Source of the DNA: Mycolicibacter senuensis | GTDB lineage: Bacteria > Actinomycetota > Actinomycetes > Mycobacteriales > Mycobacteriaceae | NCBI RefSeq assembly: GCF_002101885.1 | Contig: NZ_LQPS01000020.1 | Location: 45,035 to 109,034, forward strand | Reading direction: 5' to 3' | DNA: 64,000 nucleotides | Shown here: positions 10,063-18,276 of the stretch, in pieces | Position numbering within the stretch: position 1 is the stretch's first letter | Layout of the letters: the number at the start of each line of letters is the position of its first letter | Translations under genes and position numbers: made by a program | Notes under the pieces: generated by a model | What the model saw: the letters and a program-made list of their open reading frames with translations, nothing else | Told to the model about the DNA's origin: nothing | Database searches by the model: none

Positions 10063-10938
10063 ATGGTGACACCGTTTCTGGGCAGCGAAGCCGTGCGGAC
10101 CGACCGGCTGACGCCGTACGCCTTGCGGAGCCGATTCGTGGCGATCCATCCTGACGTCTACGTACCGGTTGGTACCCGGCCTACCGCAGTATTGCGGGCT
10201 CAAGCTGCGTGGCTGTGGTCACGGCGGCGCGGCGTCGTCGCCGGCCAGTCGGCCGCCGCGCTGCACGGCGCGAAATGGGTTGATGATCACGCACCGGCGG
10301 AGTTGCTCTATGACTATCGCCGACCCCCGAAGCACATCCGCACGTGGTCGGACCGCGTCGATGACGACGAGATCCAACTGATCCACGGGGTACCCGCCAC
10401 CACGCCGGCCCGCACTGCATTGGACCTTGCGTGTCGTTACACCCTCGGTCGAGCCGTCGCGGCCATCGACTCCCTTGCCCAAGCCACCCGCTTCAAGACC
10501 GCCGACGTCGATTTGCTGGTCGACCGGTACCGAGGACGCCGCGGAATCCGTTGCGCTCGAACCGCATTGCCGCTCGTCGATGACGGCGCCGACTCACCGC
10601 GTGAGACCGGGCTGCGACTGCTCCTCATCCGGTCCGGCTATCCGCCGCCGCAGACGCAGATCCCGGTTTATGACCAATGGGGGCAACTGGTCGCTGTGCT
10701 GGACATGGGCTGGGAGGAGATCATGGTCAGCCTCGACTATGAAGGCGATCACCACCGCACCACGCCGCAGCGATTCAACCAAGACATCCGACGCCATGAG
10801 ACCGTGACCGGTCTCGGCTGGATCGACCTGCGGATCACCCGTGAAGACACCGAAGGCGGCATCCTCGGCCGGGTCGCGGACGCTTGGGCACGACGATCGT
10901 GCACTCCCAGCGATTTTCGTGCGCGATTCTCGCGCTGA
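10063..10938 (+). CDS. AbiEi-antitoxin-like/DUF559-type protein (Rv3517-like)
   Basis: A 291-residue protein of unknown function from a family with several members per mycobacterial genome. The N-terminal half looks like an AbiEi-type antitoxin fold with a GSEA start and IHPDVYVPV. The C-terminal half looks like a DUF559/Vsr-type nuclease fold, with a conserved MGWEEIMVSLDYEGDHH block near residues 220-236. The M. tuberculosis gene at this place, Rv3517, is 279 residues and of the same type as I recall. The ATG at 10063 was chosen because the upstream frame covers the inverted repeat. No toxin partner is adjacent. Confidence 0.65.
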   Translation: MVTPFLGSEAVRTDRLTPYALRSRFVAIHPDVYVPVGTRPTAVLRAQAAWLWSRRRGVVAGQSAAALHGAKWVDDHAPAELLYDYRRPPKHIRTWSDRVDDDEIQLIHGVPATTPARTALDLACRYTLGRAVAAIDSLAQATRFKTADVDLLVDRYRGRRGIRCARTALPLVDDGADSPRETGLRLLLIRSGYPPPQTQIPVYDQWGQLVAVLDMGWEEIMVSLDYEGDHHRTTPQRFNQDIRRHETVTGLGWIDLRITREDTEGGILGRVADAWARRSCTPSDFRARFSR

Positions 10939-10950
10939 CTACACGCTCAG

Positions 10951-12180
10951 TTACGCGAGCACCGGCTTGCTCGGCGTGAACACCACCGGCATGGACACCG
11001 GACCGGAGACGAAGTTCGCCGGTCGCAGCGGCACATCCGCGCCGTCGGCCAGCCGCAGGTCCGGCAGCCGCTGCAGCACCCGTTCGGTCATCAGCGAAAG
11101 CTCCAGCCTCGCCAGCTGGTTGCCCATGCAGAAGTGGGTGCCGAAGCCGAACGCGACATGGCTGTTGGGGTCGCGCTTGATGTCGAACCGTTCGGGCTCG
11201 TCGAACACCGACTCGTCGAAGTTTGCCGATTCGAACATCAGCATGATCTTCTCGCCCTGGCTGAGCTGGGTACCGTGGAACTCGGTATCGGCAGTCAACG
11301 TGCGGCACATGTTCTTCACCGGAGAGGTCCACCGCAACATCTCCTCGATCGCCCCGGGCAGCAGACTCGCATCGGCGGCCAGCATGTCCCACTGATCGCG
11401 ATGGCGAATCAGCTGTTCGGTCCCCCCGGACAGCGTGTGCCGCGTGGTCTCGTCGCCGCCGATGAGAATCAACAGGGTCTCGAAGATGATCTCGTCATCG
11501 GACATCACCGCGCCGTCCACCTCCGCGTTGACCAGCACGGAGAACAGGTCATCGGTCGGCTCGGCACGCCGTTTGACGATGATGCTTCTGGTGAACTCGG
11601 TCCAGCCGGCGAACGCCTCCATGACCGCCTGAAACGTCGCCGATTCCGGATCCAGGTGGGAACTCTGCCCCGCCACCAGGTCGTCGGACCATTTCAGCAG
11701 CAACGACCGTTCCTCGGGCAGTACGCCGAGCATGTCGCCGATCACCGCCATCGGCAGCGGCGCGGCGATGTCGCGGACGAAATCGCACTCGCCGCGCTCG
11801 CAGACGGCGTCGATCAACGTGTCACAGAGCTCTCCGATGGACGGCAACTGGGCATGCACTCGCTTGCGGGTGAAGCCGGCGTTGACCAACTTGCGGCGTA
11901 CCAGGTGCTCCGGGTCATCCATGTCGATCATGTAGGGCATGCCCGGCTGGTCGGGCCGGATGCCACCGGTGCTGGAGAACAGCTCCGGGTTGCGCTCGGC
12001 GTCGATGACCGCGGCGTAGCTGGCCGCGGCGGCCTGACCGTTGCGGTCCCGGAACACCGGCTCGTGCGCGCGCATCCACTTGTAGGCGGCGCGCGCTCCG
12101 CCGTCGGAGTAGAAGGTGCCATCGGTCAAGTCGACATCGGGCTTGGTCGTCGGCTTCACATCGGCCATAACCTCGGTCAT
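10951..12180 (-). CDS. cyp142: Cytochrome P450 CYP142, sterol 26-hydroxylase/carboxylase
   Basis: A soluble P450 that oxidises the terminal side-chain methyl of cholesterol or cholestenone to the acid, functionally backing up CYP125. The product is 409 residues. The I-helix motif GGDETTRH, the ExxR helix (EEMLRW region) and the haem loop FGFGTHFCMG with Cys351 are all present. It aligns over its full length with M. tuberculosis CYP142A1 (Rv3518c, 398 residues). The ATG at 12178-12180 follows GGAGG at 6-base spacing; a second ATG at 12168 is possible. It is divergent from the Rv3519-like gene with 28 bases between, and no KstR box is visible there. Confidence 0.93.
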   Translation of the reverse strand: MTEVMADVKPTTKPDVDLTDGTFYSDGGARAAYKWMRAHEPVFRDRNGQAAAASYAAVIDAERNPELFSSTGGIRPDQPGMPYMIDMDDPEHLVRRKLVNAGFTRKRVHAQLPSIGELCDTLIDAVCERGECDFVRDIAAPLPMAVIGDMLGVLPEERSLLLKWSDDLVAGQSSHLDPESATFQAVMEAFAGWTEFTRSIIVKRRAEPTDDLFSVLVNAEVDGAVMSDDEIIFETLLILIGGDETTRHTLSGGTEQLIRHRDQWDMLAADASLLPGAIEEMLRWTSPVKNMCRTLTADTEFHGTQLSQGEKIMLMFESANFDESVFDEPERFDIKRDPNSHVAFGFGTHFCMGNQLARLELSLMTERVLQRLPDLRLADGADVPLRPANFVSGPVSMPVVFTPSKPVLA

Positions 12181-12208
12181 CAGCGTCCTCCGGATTACAG
12201 TGGGCGTC

Positions 12209-12934
12209 ATGGCTCTTTCACAGCACACCATCGCTGGCACTGTGCTTACCATGCCGGTCCGCGTCCGTCACGCGGATGTGCATTCCGCGATGTTCTCGGT
12301 TTCGGCCGACGCCGCACAGGCGATGATCGACTACAGCGGCCTGCAGGTCTTCCAGCATCGGCCGGGACAGGCGGTGGTCAACCTGATGCTGGCCCGCTAC
12401 ATCGACGGCGATCTGGGCAAGTACCACGAGTTCGGCACCGCGGTGATGGTCAACCCGCCGGGTTCATCCGCCCGCGGCTGGCGCGCCTTGGGTTCCGCCG
12501 GTGCATTCATCCACCACCTGCCGGTGGATCAAGAATTCACATTGGAAGCCGGGCGCACCATCTGGGGGTTCCCGAAGATCATGGCGGACTTCACCGTTCG
12601 CGATGGAAAGCGGCTGGGCTTCGATGTGACCGCCGACGGTCAGCACATCGCCACGATGGAGTTCGGGCGCGGGCTACCGGTGCCAGGGCTTCTCACCTCA
12701 CGGCCGCGGACGCTGCAGGCGTTCAGCCACCTCGACGGTGTGACCCGTCAAGTCCCCTGGGAGATGCGGATTTCCGGCGTACGCGGCGCGATGGGCGGTA
12801 CGACGGTGCGGTTGGGCACCCACCCGTACGCCCGCGAACTGGCCGCACTGGGTCTGCCGAAGCGACCGATGATGTCGTCGACGGTCGGGCGCGTCGAGAT
12901 GACGTTCGGGGATGCCCAGGTGGTCAAGCGTTAA
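12209..12934 (+). CDS. Acetoacetate decarboxylase-fold protein (Rv3519-like)
   Basis: A 241-residue protein like M. tuberculosis Rv3519 (236 residues), in the same divergent arrangement with cyp142. The sequence suggests an acetoacetate-decarboxylase-like barrel, for example the GFPKIMADF segment near residue 122 and the MEFGRGLPVPG segment near residue 150. Its reaction in steroid breakdown is not established. The ATG at 12209 is chosen because the longer frame upstream overlaps the cyp142 coding start. Confidence 0.72.
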   Translation: MALSQHTIAGTVLTMPVRVRHADVHSAMFSVSADAAQAMIDYSGLQVFQHRPGQAVVNLMLARYIDGDLGKYHEFGTAVMVNPPGSSARGWRALGSAGAFIHHLPVDQEFTLEAGRTIWGFPKIMADFTVRDGKRLGFDVTADGQHIATMEFGRGLPVPGLLTSRPRTLQAFSHLDGVTRQVPWEMRISGVRGAMGGTTVRLGTHPYARELAALGLPKRPMMSSTVGRVEMTFGDAQVVKR

Positions 12935-13181
12935 CGAAGTCTGTCTTTGGTGATCTGTGGCGGTGGCGGAGGTTCGGCAACGCCGAATCCGTGTGCGTTG
13001 CAGGCCTGGTCCCGGCTTCGCAGATCTCGGTAAGCCTGGCGCGCAGGTGGCTGACGGCGGCGGCTGTCGTCTACACGTGCTTCTCGTCCGCGGAGTCCAA
13101 GCGCGCCAATACTTCTGATTCCAGCAACTGGTTCAGTCCGGCCATAGCTGCACCGCACGGCGAACCGTCGAGTGCGTTCAT
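12931..13181 (-). pseudogene. Small gene coupled to the DUF5631 gene, apparently broken
   Basis: An ATG at 13179-13181 overlaps the stop of the DUF5631 gene as ATGA, the usual sign of coupled translation. The first frame gives 36 residues (MNALDGSPCGAAMAGLNQLL, then ESEVLARLDSADEKHV) and stops at TAG (13071-13073). Read through the TAG, the frame continues TTAAVSHLRARLTEI. A one-base shift then gives DLRSRDQACNAHGFGVAEP and PPPPQITKDRLR, up to a TAA at 12931. The joined product would be about 80 residues and looks protein-like. I infer a nonsense mutation plus a frameshift. Alternatively the 36-residue product is the real gene. Confidence 0.4.
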
Positions 13182-15751
13182 GCGACGTACTTGCCCGGTG
13201 TAACGGCCAGATGCCAAGCCAGGTGATAGCGGGCGAGTTCTTCGCTTCCGTCGATCAGGGCGTCGATGGCCGCCAATAGCATCCAGTCAGCGACATCGCG
13301 GGGCAGATGGTGGGGGTAGGCCGACAACACCTTGTCTGCGGTGTCGGTGACGACGTTGCGGAATCGTTCAATTTCGTTGTCCGCGACACCGGATCTGCGG
13401 GCCACGGCGTGGGCGATGGTCTGCACTATGCGCGGCAACCGCGAGTTGGCACCGGTTGCTTCGATGAGCGTGGGACCGAGTTCTTCGATGTGCTGGCCGT
13501 AGCGTGCGCGCTCTCCGGCACCCGGAAGCGGATCGTTGGGACCAGCTTCAGCTACATAGGTGTTGGGCTGATGCGTTGCAGTGGCGATGACCGCGCCGAG
13601 CAGCTCGACTGCGCTCAGGTCATGACGGCGCTGCGCGGGAGCGAGCAGGGCGACTCCGGGCGGCAATAGGACACCGGGCGGGATCCAACCGCCGGCCAGG
13701 TCGGTCAGCAGCACCGTGGTGGTCTCGTCGTCGCGCAGCCCGGCCGCCCAGGCAAGGTTTGGCGCCTGGCGGGCCACCGTGTCGACCTTGCGCTGCAGGT
13801 CGTCCTGCTCGGCCATGCGTTTGGCGGCGGTGCCGGCTCCGGCCCCGGCCGTACCAGCGGCACCCATGCTGCCGGCAACCGATCCGCCCGATTGCCCGGT
13901 GGCACCGGCGGTGGGTTTGCCAGGTGCAGCACGATCACCGGAGGACGCGACGGTGGTCCCGCCCGAAGTCGGGGTCGTGGGACTGCCAGGCGGCGGCGAC
14001 GTCGGTGCCGCTGTTCCGGCTGGACCTGCTGGCGCAGCCGCGGCAGCCGCCCCCGCCGGGCGCAGATCTGCACCGTAGCCGGGCAGCGGACCCGATGGCG
14101 CTGCCGGACCAGCACTGATCGGCGCGGACGGCACCGAGGTCGGCCCAGCGGTCACGGGCGGCGTCGCCGCCGGAGTCGGCGCCGTGGCTCCGGCGGTCGA
14201 TGCTGTAGGAGCAACCTCCGGGCTGGAGGCCCCGAGATTTCCCAGATTGCCGAGCATCCCGCCCGCCATCGGTGTCACCGATGGTGAGGGCGGCACCTGC
14301 GGACCTGACGCCTGACCGAAGCCACCGGAGCCGGGTCCCCCTTGCGCCCACGGCGGTGGGGAACCACCCGGTCCCCCTGCCCCAGCTGGCCCGCCGGGTG
14401 TACCCGATGCAAATGCTTGGCTCAGCCCGCCGCCCTGGAGGCCCTGCGGTGTGGCGCCGGCTCCACCGGCGCCGAGGCCCGGCGACATGGAGGAAGTCAG
14501 GGGTGAGGGAGCGCCAAGCCCGCCACCCGACCCGCCTCCTCCGGGTATTCCTCCGCCGCCGCCGCCTCCCGCGAAGCCAGGGGAACCGCCCGGCGATCCG
14601 CCGATGGCGCCGCTGCCGCCATTGCCACCGCCGTTTGCTTGACTACTGCCGCCGCTGCCGCTGCCGTTAACCGCAGTACTGCCCCCTCCATGCGCCACGG
14701 TATTGCCGCCGCCGCTGGCGTTAGCACTACTACCGCTGCCGCCCCCGTTTGCCCCGGTACCGCCGCCCCCACTCCCACCAGTAGCGCCGCTACCACCCCC
14801 GTTGGCCGCAGTTGCGGCGCCTCTACCTCCGCTTCCACCGCCGTTGGCTCCGGTAGTAACGCCGCTACCACCACTCGCGGCACCGTCGGAACCGCCAGTA
14901 CGGTCCGCCGTACCGCCCGAGACGCCGGAACCTACCGTGGCGCCCGCCTCTCCGGACGGCTGCGAACCATTTGGGTTACGACCGCCCTGACCACCGTCGC
15001 CACCAGCAGCACCAGCCCCTTCAGTTGGCTGCGAACCATTTGTGTTGAGACCGCCCCGACCACCGTCGCCACCAGCAGCACCAGTGCCATCCTTTGGTTG
15101 CGTACCGCCGTTGCCGTGGCCACCCTGACCACCGTCGCCATCCGGGTGTTGTGCCCTGATTACTTGCTCGGCTGTGAGGGGCGCCTGGGGCGGAGGGCCG
15201 CCGATGTTCGCGCCGTTGTCTTGCAGCCAATCACGGGCATTGGCATCGAGACCGGCGTCCTCGAACATCTGTTGTGTAGCGTCGGCGATCGCATTCAAGG
15301 CGGTTGTACCTGCACTGGTAGCATCGGAATTCGCTTGCGCAATCACGGCGTTTACTTCAGGAAGTTTCGTTTCCATGGATCCTTGCTTTTCAAGGATCTG
15401 GTCGATTTTGTGGTTGCCGTCGTCCGCGATCGCCTTGAGACGATCCCGCAGATGATTCACGGCATTGGCAACGCTCGCATTGGCCTCGCCTTTCGCGCGA
15501 CATTGATAGGCGATGTCGAGCAACCGCTTCTTGCCGAGCCGGAGACGGGCCAGCATGTCGTCTGCGGTGCGGCCACTATTGTGGTCACTCACTAGATTGA
15601 CGAGCTTATCGAGTTCTTGCGCCTCTTGCTGCTTGAGGGCTGAGTGTTGGGACCAATGGGTAGCCGCCGCGGTCGGTTGGTTAGGAGCGGCAGGCCACCA
15701 CGCACCTACTAACAAAAACGTGAACGGCCCCGAGTCCGGAAGGTCAGTCAC
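13178..15751 (-). CDS. Gly-rich type VII secretion-associated protein, DUF5631/DUF5632 type (Rv2082/Rv3899c-like)
   Basis: An 857-residue modular protein. Residues 1-200 form a helical region with heptad-like stretches around 40-150. Residues 200-460 are Gly/Ser/Asn-rich repeats of the GGNGGSG kind. Residues 460-640 are Pro/Ala-rich. Residues 640-857 form a conserved globular domain with LLTDLAGGWIPPGVLLPPGV and LPRDVADWMLLAAIDALIDG, resembling the C terminus of M. tuberculosis Rv2082 and Rv3899c as I recall them. Those relatives sit beside WXG/EspC-type genes. The GTG start overlaps the preceding membrane-protein gene by 8 bases. Function is unknown; a secreted or cell-envelope partner of the island's large protein is inference. 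Confidence 0.65.
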   Translation of the reverse strand: MTDLPDSGPFTFLLVGAWWPAAPNQPTAAATHWSQHSALKQQEAQELDKLVNLVSDHNSGRTADDMLARLRLGKKRLLDIAYQCRAKGEANASVANAVNHLRDRLKAIADDGNHKIDQILEKQGSMETKLPEVNAVIAQANSDATSAGTTALNAIADATQQMFEDAGLDANARDWLQDNGANIGGPPPQAPLTAEQVIRAQHPDGDGGQGGHGNGGTQPKDGTGAAGGDGGRGGLNTNGSQPTEGAGAAGGDGGQGGRNPNGSQPSGEAGATVGSGVSGGTADRTGGSDGAASGGSGVTTGANGGGSGGRGAATAANGGGSGATGGSGGGGTGANGGGSGSSANASGGGNTVAHGGGSTAVNGSGSGGSSQANGGGNGGSGAIGGSPGGSPGFAGGGGGGGIPGGGGSGGGLGAPSPLTSSMSPGLGAGGAGATPQGLQGGGLSQAFASGTPGGPAGAGGPGGSPPPWAQGGPGSGGFGQASGPQVPPSPSVTPMAGGMLGNLGNLGASSPEVAPTASTAGATAPTPAATPPVTAGPTSVPSAPISAGPAAPSGPLPGYGADLRPAGAAAAAAPAGPAGTAAPTSPPPGSPTTPTSGGTTVASSGDRAAPGKPTAGATGQSGGSVAGSMGAAGTAGAGAGTAAKRMAEQDDLQRKVDTVARQAPNLAWAAGLRDDETTTVLLTDLAGGWIPPGVLLPPGVALLAPAQRRHDLSAVELLGAVIATATHQPNTYVAEAGPNDPLPGAGERARYGQHIEELGPTLIEATGANSRLPRIVQTIAHAVARRSGVADNEIERFRNVVTDTADKVLSAYPHHLPRDVADWMLLAAIDALIDGSEELARYHLAWHLAVTPGKYVA

Positions 15752-16217
15752 CGCATAGACCCTTCATCACGCGGTCCTTTGCATTCGTGTCGTCTACTGT
15801 CGCTTGCCATTGGTCCGGTGTCGACATACCATTCGTTCCCTTTGCAGCCATCGTTTGGTAGGCGTGAGCTAGGTCGCGGGCAGCGTCACGATATTTGGTT
15901 TCGAGTGCTGGATTCCCTGCGGCTGTCTCCAGTATTAAAGCGCCATTAGTCATGGAGACCCGCGCTAACGCAACATCGCCATCGGGAGCAGTCTCGATGC
16001 TCATCGCGTGCGCCGCGAGAAGGTACTGCTCACATAATTGCGTCTTCGCCTCGGCCTTTTGCTCGGTGGTGTAAGTCGGATTCGACTCCGCCCCTGACCG
16101 GGTGAGCGCCACGATCAACGCCGCTGCAGCAAGGACTACGGCCACGGCGGCCAGTGTCGCGGTCAGCCAGTTGCGGGACCGGACTGGTGCGGGTGGTGCG
16201 GGCCAGGGCTGTGTCAT
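15744..16217 (-). CDS. Small single-span membrane protein (Rv2081c-like position)
   Basis: A 157-residue protein with a short Pro-rich cytoplasmic N terminus, one transmembrane helix at about residues 16-40 (LTATLAAVAVVLAAAALIVAL), and an outside domain with two cysteines and several helices. I chose the ATG at 16215-16217 (MTQPWPAPPAPV); the frame is open 38 codons further. It lies directly before the DUF5631 gene with an 8-base overlap, so the two are made together. The same arrangement (a small membrane protein beside a DUF5631 protein) occurs at Rv2081c-Rv2082 as I remember. No enzymatic motif is visible. Confidence 0.65.
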   Translation of the reverse strand: MTQPWPAPPAPVRSRNWLTATLAAVAVVLAAAALIVALTRSGAESNPTYTTEQKAEAKTQLCEQYLLAAHAMSIETAPDGDVALARVSMTNGALILETAAGNPALETKYRDAARDLAHAYQTMAAKGTNGMSTPDQWQATVDDTNAKDRVMKGLCGD

Positions 16218-16318
16218 GGTCACGTCACGGATGGTAGCGCCGAGTGCCGATTCTTCGCTTACATCATCGTTCCCACAATGCGGCCACAGGCTCGAACAAT
16301 AGGTCGCCGTACTACGAC

Positions 16319-16421
16319 TGTCCTCGACCACGCGCAGCCGAGGACACCGTCGACAATCGCGAGGCCCCCTCGCAGACTGAATTGACGCCGACAGGGCCTC
16401 CTGTCAGGGTCGTTAACGACC
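16319..16421. promoter_or_regulatory. Cluster of four perfect inverted repeats in the divergent promoter region
   Basis: Four perfect inverted repeats lie in 103 bases. They are: TGTCCTCG/CGAGGACA (16319-16346, 12-base loop); GCGAG/CTCGC (16359-16373); GACAGG/CCTGTC (16390-16405, 4-base loop); and the 14-base palindrome GGTCGTTAACGACC (16408-16421), which ends 19 bases before the EspC-like start. The last looks like a repressor operator. The others could be a structured leader or terminators shielding the two divergent operons. Confidence 0.55.
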
Positions 16422-16440
16422 GAGCCGAGAGAGGTGCCCC

Positions 16441-16755
16441 ATGTTTGTCGATCCCGCGATGCTGCGCTTAGGGGCGACGCAGGTGCACGACGCCGGCGCC
16501 CGCGCCCAAGTCGGGGCGGCGCGGCTAAACCAGGCGTCGGTAGCAGCGGGCATTTTCGGAGGTTTCGGTGCCGCGGATGTCTTCTACGACGCGGTATCGA
16601 TGGCCCACGCCGAGCACAGCCTCACCCTCCAGGACCATCGCCGCACCCTGGCCGAGGTCGGGGACAAAGCTCATCGCGCCGCCTGCGAGTTCACCGGTAT
16701 GGATCAGGACAACGCGGCCCAGCTTCGTGCGGTGCGGTGCAACTCCAGCACATAA
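16441..16755 (+). CDS. EspC-like type VII secretion protein (DUF2580 type)
   Basis: A 104-residue helical-hairpin protein of the EspC/DUF2580 family, which is secreted by or accompanies ESX substrates. It starts MFVDPAMLRLGA, typical of the family, and has a central Gly-containing turn (FGGFGAAD) between two helices with YDAVSMAH at the start of the second. The ATG at 16441 is preceded by GAGAGAGG. Its 3' end overlaps the next gene by 19 bases, so the two are probably made as a pair. M. tuberculosis Rv2078 (104 residues) has the same place beside Rv2079, as I recall. Confidence 0.72.
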   Translation: MFVDPAMLRLGATQVHDAGARAQVGAARLNQASVAAGIFGGFGAADVFYDAVSMAHAEHSLTLQDHRRTLAEVGDKAHRAACEFTGMDQDNAAQLRAVRCNSST

Positions 16756-18266
16756 ACCTGGCACTGCTGATCGGCGCGGCCGGCGGCGACCCGTGGCAGG
16801 TCAACAACACCCTGCAAAGCGGTGACCCGGTCGTCATCGACGGGCTGGCCCGAGCCTTCCACGACGCCGGCGCCTGCACCGCCGAATCCAGTGCCGCCTT
16901 CGCCCAAGCCCGCCAACGATTCCAGGCCGCCTGGAACCGGCAGAACGGCGAACACCCCATCACCGACTCCGCCGAAGTGCAGCGCGCCACCGATACCTTG
17001 CATCTGCAGCAAACGCAACTCTCCGCGATCGGCACCGATCTGGAAACCATCGCCGCCGCGCTGGCCCAGGCCCAAAAGTCCGCGGCCGCGAAGATCAACG
17101 CGCTCGAGATCCAACTTCAAGACATCGACAACCGCATCGGGAGGTACCAGCAGGCGCAGCTCGACACCTCGGAGTTGGAACAGGTGGCGATAGACGACAC
17201 CGCCGGCATCCTGCATCAGGTTGAAAAGCTCCGCGATGACTATGCCACGGTCCTGCAAGACGCGACCAGCAAACTGCTCTCCGATGGCTACGACCCGGCA
17301 CCGCTGCACGGCTACGACGGCGCCGGCCAACCGACCCAGAACCAGCAGGCTGATCAAGCCGCCGATACGTACGGCACCACCCGGCGTGATCGCGACCAGG
17401 AGCTGGCGGGCAGCCCCGGCGAGATGACGCCGGAGAAGGCGGCGGCCGCCGCGCGGTTGCGTGATTATGCGACTGTCACGGATCCGGCCGCCGATTCTGA
17501 GGCCCAGCGCCTGGCCGGCGAGCGCCTTGACGACTACCGGATGGCCAACTTCATCGGGCCATTGCCGATGGACCGCACCATGGGAGGCGACGCTCGAACC
17601 CGCGCGCAAACACGCCTTGAGCTTCAGAAGGACCTCGAAAAGGGGATGGCCGACGGCCGAGCCTTCACTCCAAACCAGGCCACTCAGCTACTCGACACCG
17701 CGGAACAAAATGCCCGTGTCACGGTCGCCCGGCAGGCCATCGAGGCCCTCGTCAGAAACGCCGGAATGTCACGGACGGGCGCGACGCAACTCGTCGGCGA
17801 CATCGCACGCGGGCGCGTTGGACACATCCTGCGCGACGTCACCGACGCAGCCGGAATCTCCACCAGTGCCGACACGGCAGCTCTCAACGCGTTTGCTGAC
17901 CAAGTTCCTACCGGAAAGCATTGGGCGCCGGGGGTGGCTTACAGCGCGGAAGACATCGCCGCGATCAAGAATTTTTCGAAGCACATGGGCTTCGCGGGCA
18001 CCGCACTCGGGGTCGGCACCGGTTTCTACGACGTGTTCGTCGACCACCAGCCGCTCGTGGACGTTGCGGCCACAAACGCCGCCGGTATCGGAGGCGGAAT
18101 CGCAGGTGCAGAACTTGGAGCCTCGGTGGGTGCCCTCGCTGGGCCGGTGGGCGCTTTCGTTGGTGCGATGGCCGGCGGCGTTGCCGGTTCGGTGTATGGA
18201 GTGAAGGCGATGGAAAACCTTCCTCGAGCTGGTAATAAATTGACGCACGTGTTGCGGACCGATTAG
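16737..18266 (+). CDS. Large ESX-associated protein with glycine-zipper C terminus; candidate type VII toxin
   Basis: The frame is open from 16434, but the part before 16737 is out of frame with the EspC-like gene. The GTG at 16737 is the first sensible start and gives 509 residues. Residues 10-150 form a helical WXG-like secretion domain (GAAGGDPWQVNNTLQSGDP, then long helices to about 150), similar to Rv2079 of M. tuberculosis as I recall it. Residues 150-400 are polar and helical. Residues 444-493 form a Gly/Ala zipper (GIGGGIAGAELGASVGALAG and on) able to insert into membranes. No catalytic motif is seen. The membrane protein 10 bases downstream would fit as its immunity protein. The toxin role is inference. 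Confidence 0.55.
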   Translation: MQLQHINLALLIGAAGGDPWQVNNTLQSGDPVVIDGLARAFHDAGACTAESSAAFAQARQRFQAAWNRQNGEHPITDSAEVQRATDTLHLQQTQLSAIGTDLETIAAALAQAQKSAAAKINALEIQLQDIDNRIGRYQQAQLDTSELEQVAIDDTAGILHQVEKLRDDYATVLQDATSKLLSDGYDPAPLHGYDGAGQPTQNQQADQAADTYGTTRRDRDQELAGSPGEMTPEKAAAAARLRDYATVTDPAADSEAQRLAGERLDDYRMANFIGPLPMDRTMGGDARTRAQTRLELQKDLEKGMADGRAFTPNQATQLLDTAEQNARVTVARQAIEALVRNAGMSRTGATQLVGDIARGRVGHILRDVTDAAGISTSADTAALNAFADQVPTGKHWAPGVAYSAEDIAAIKNFSKHMGFAGTALGVGTGFYDVFVDHQPLVDVAATNAAGIGGGIAGAELGASVGALAGPVGAFVGAMAGGVAGSVYGVKAMENLPRAGNKLTHVLRTD

Positions 18267-18276
18267 CGTTCATCAC

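Noticed and set aside
16434..16736. Reading the EspC-like region and the large protein as one fused frame
   Set aside because: The EspC-like protein is encoded in another frame with its own ATG and stop. The fused frame there gives a low-complexity Arg-rich sequence.
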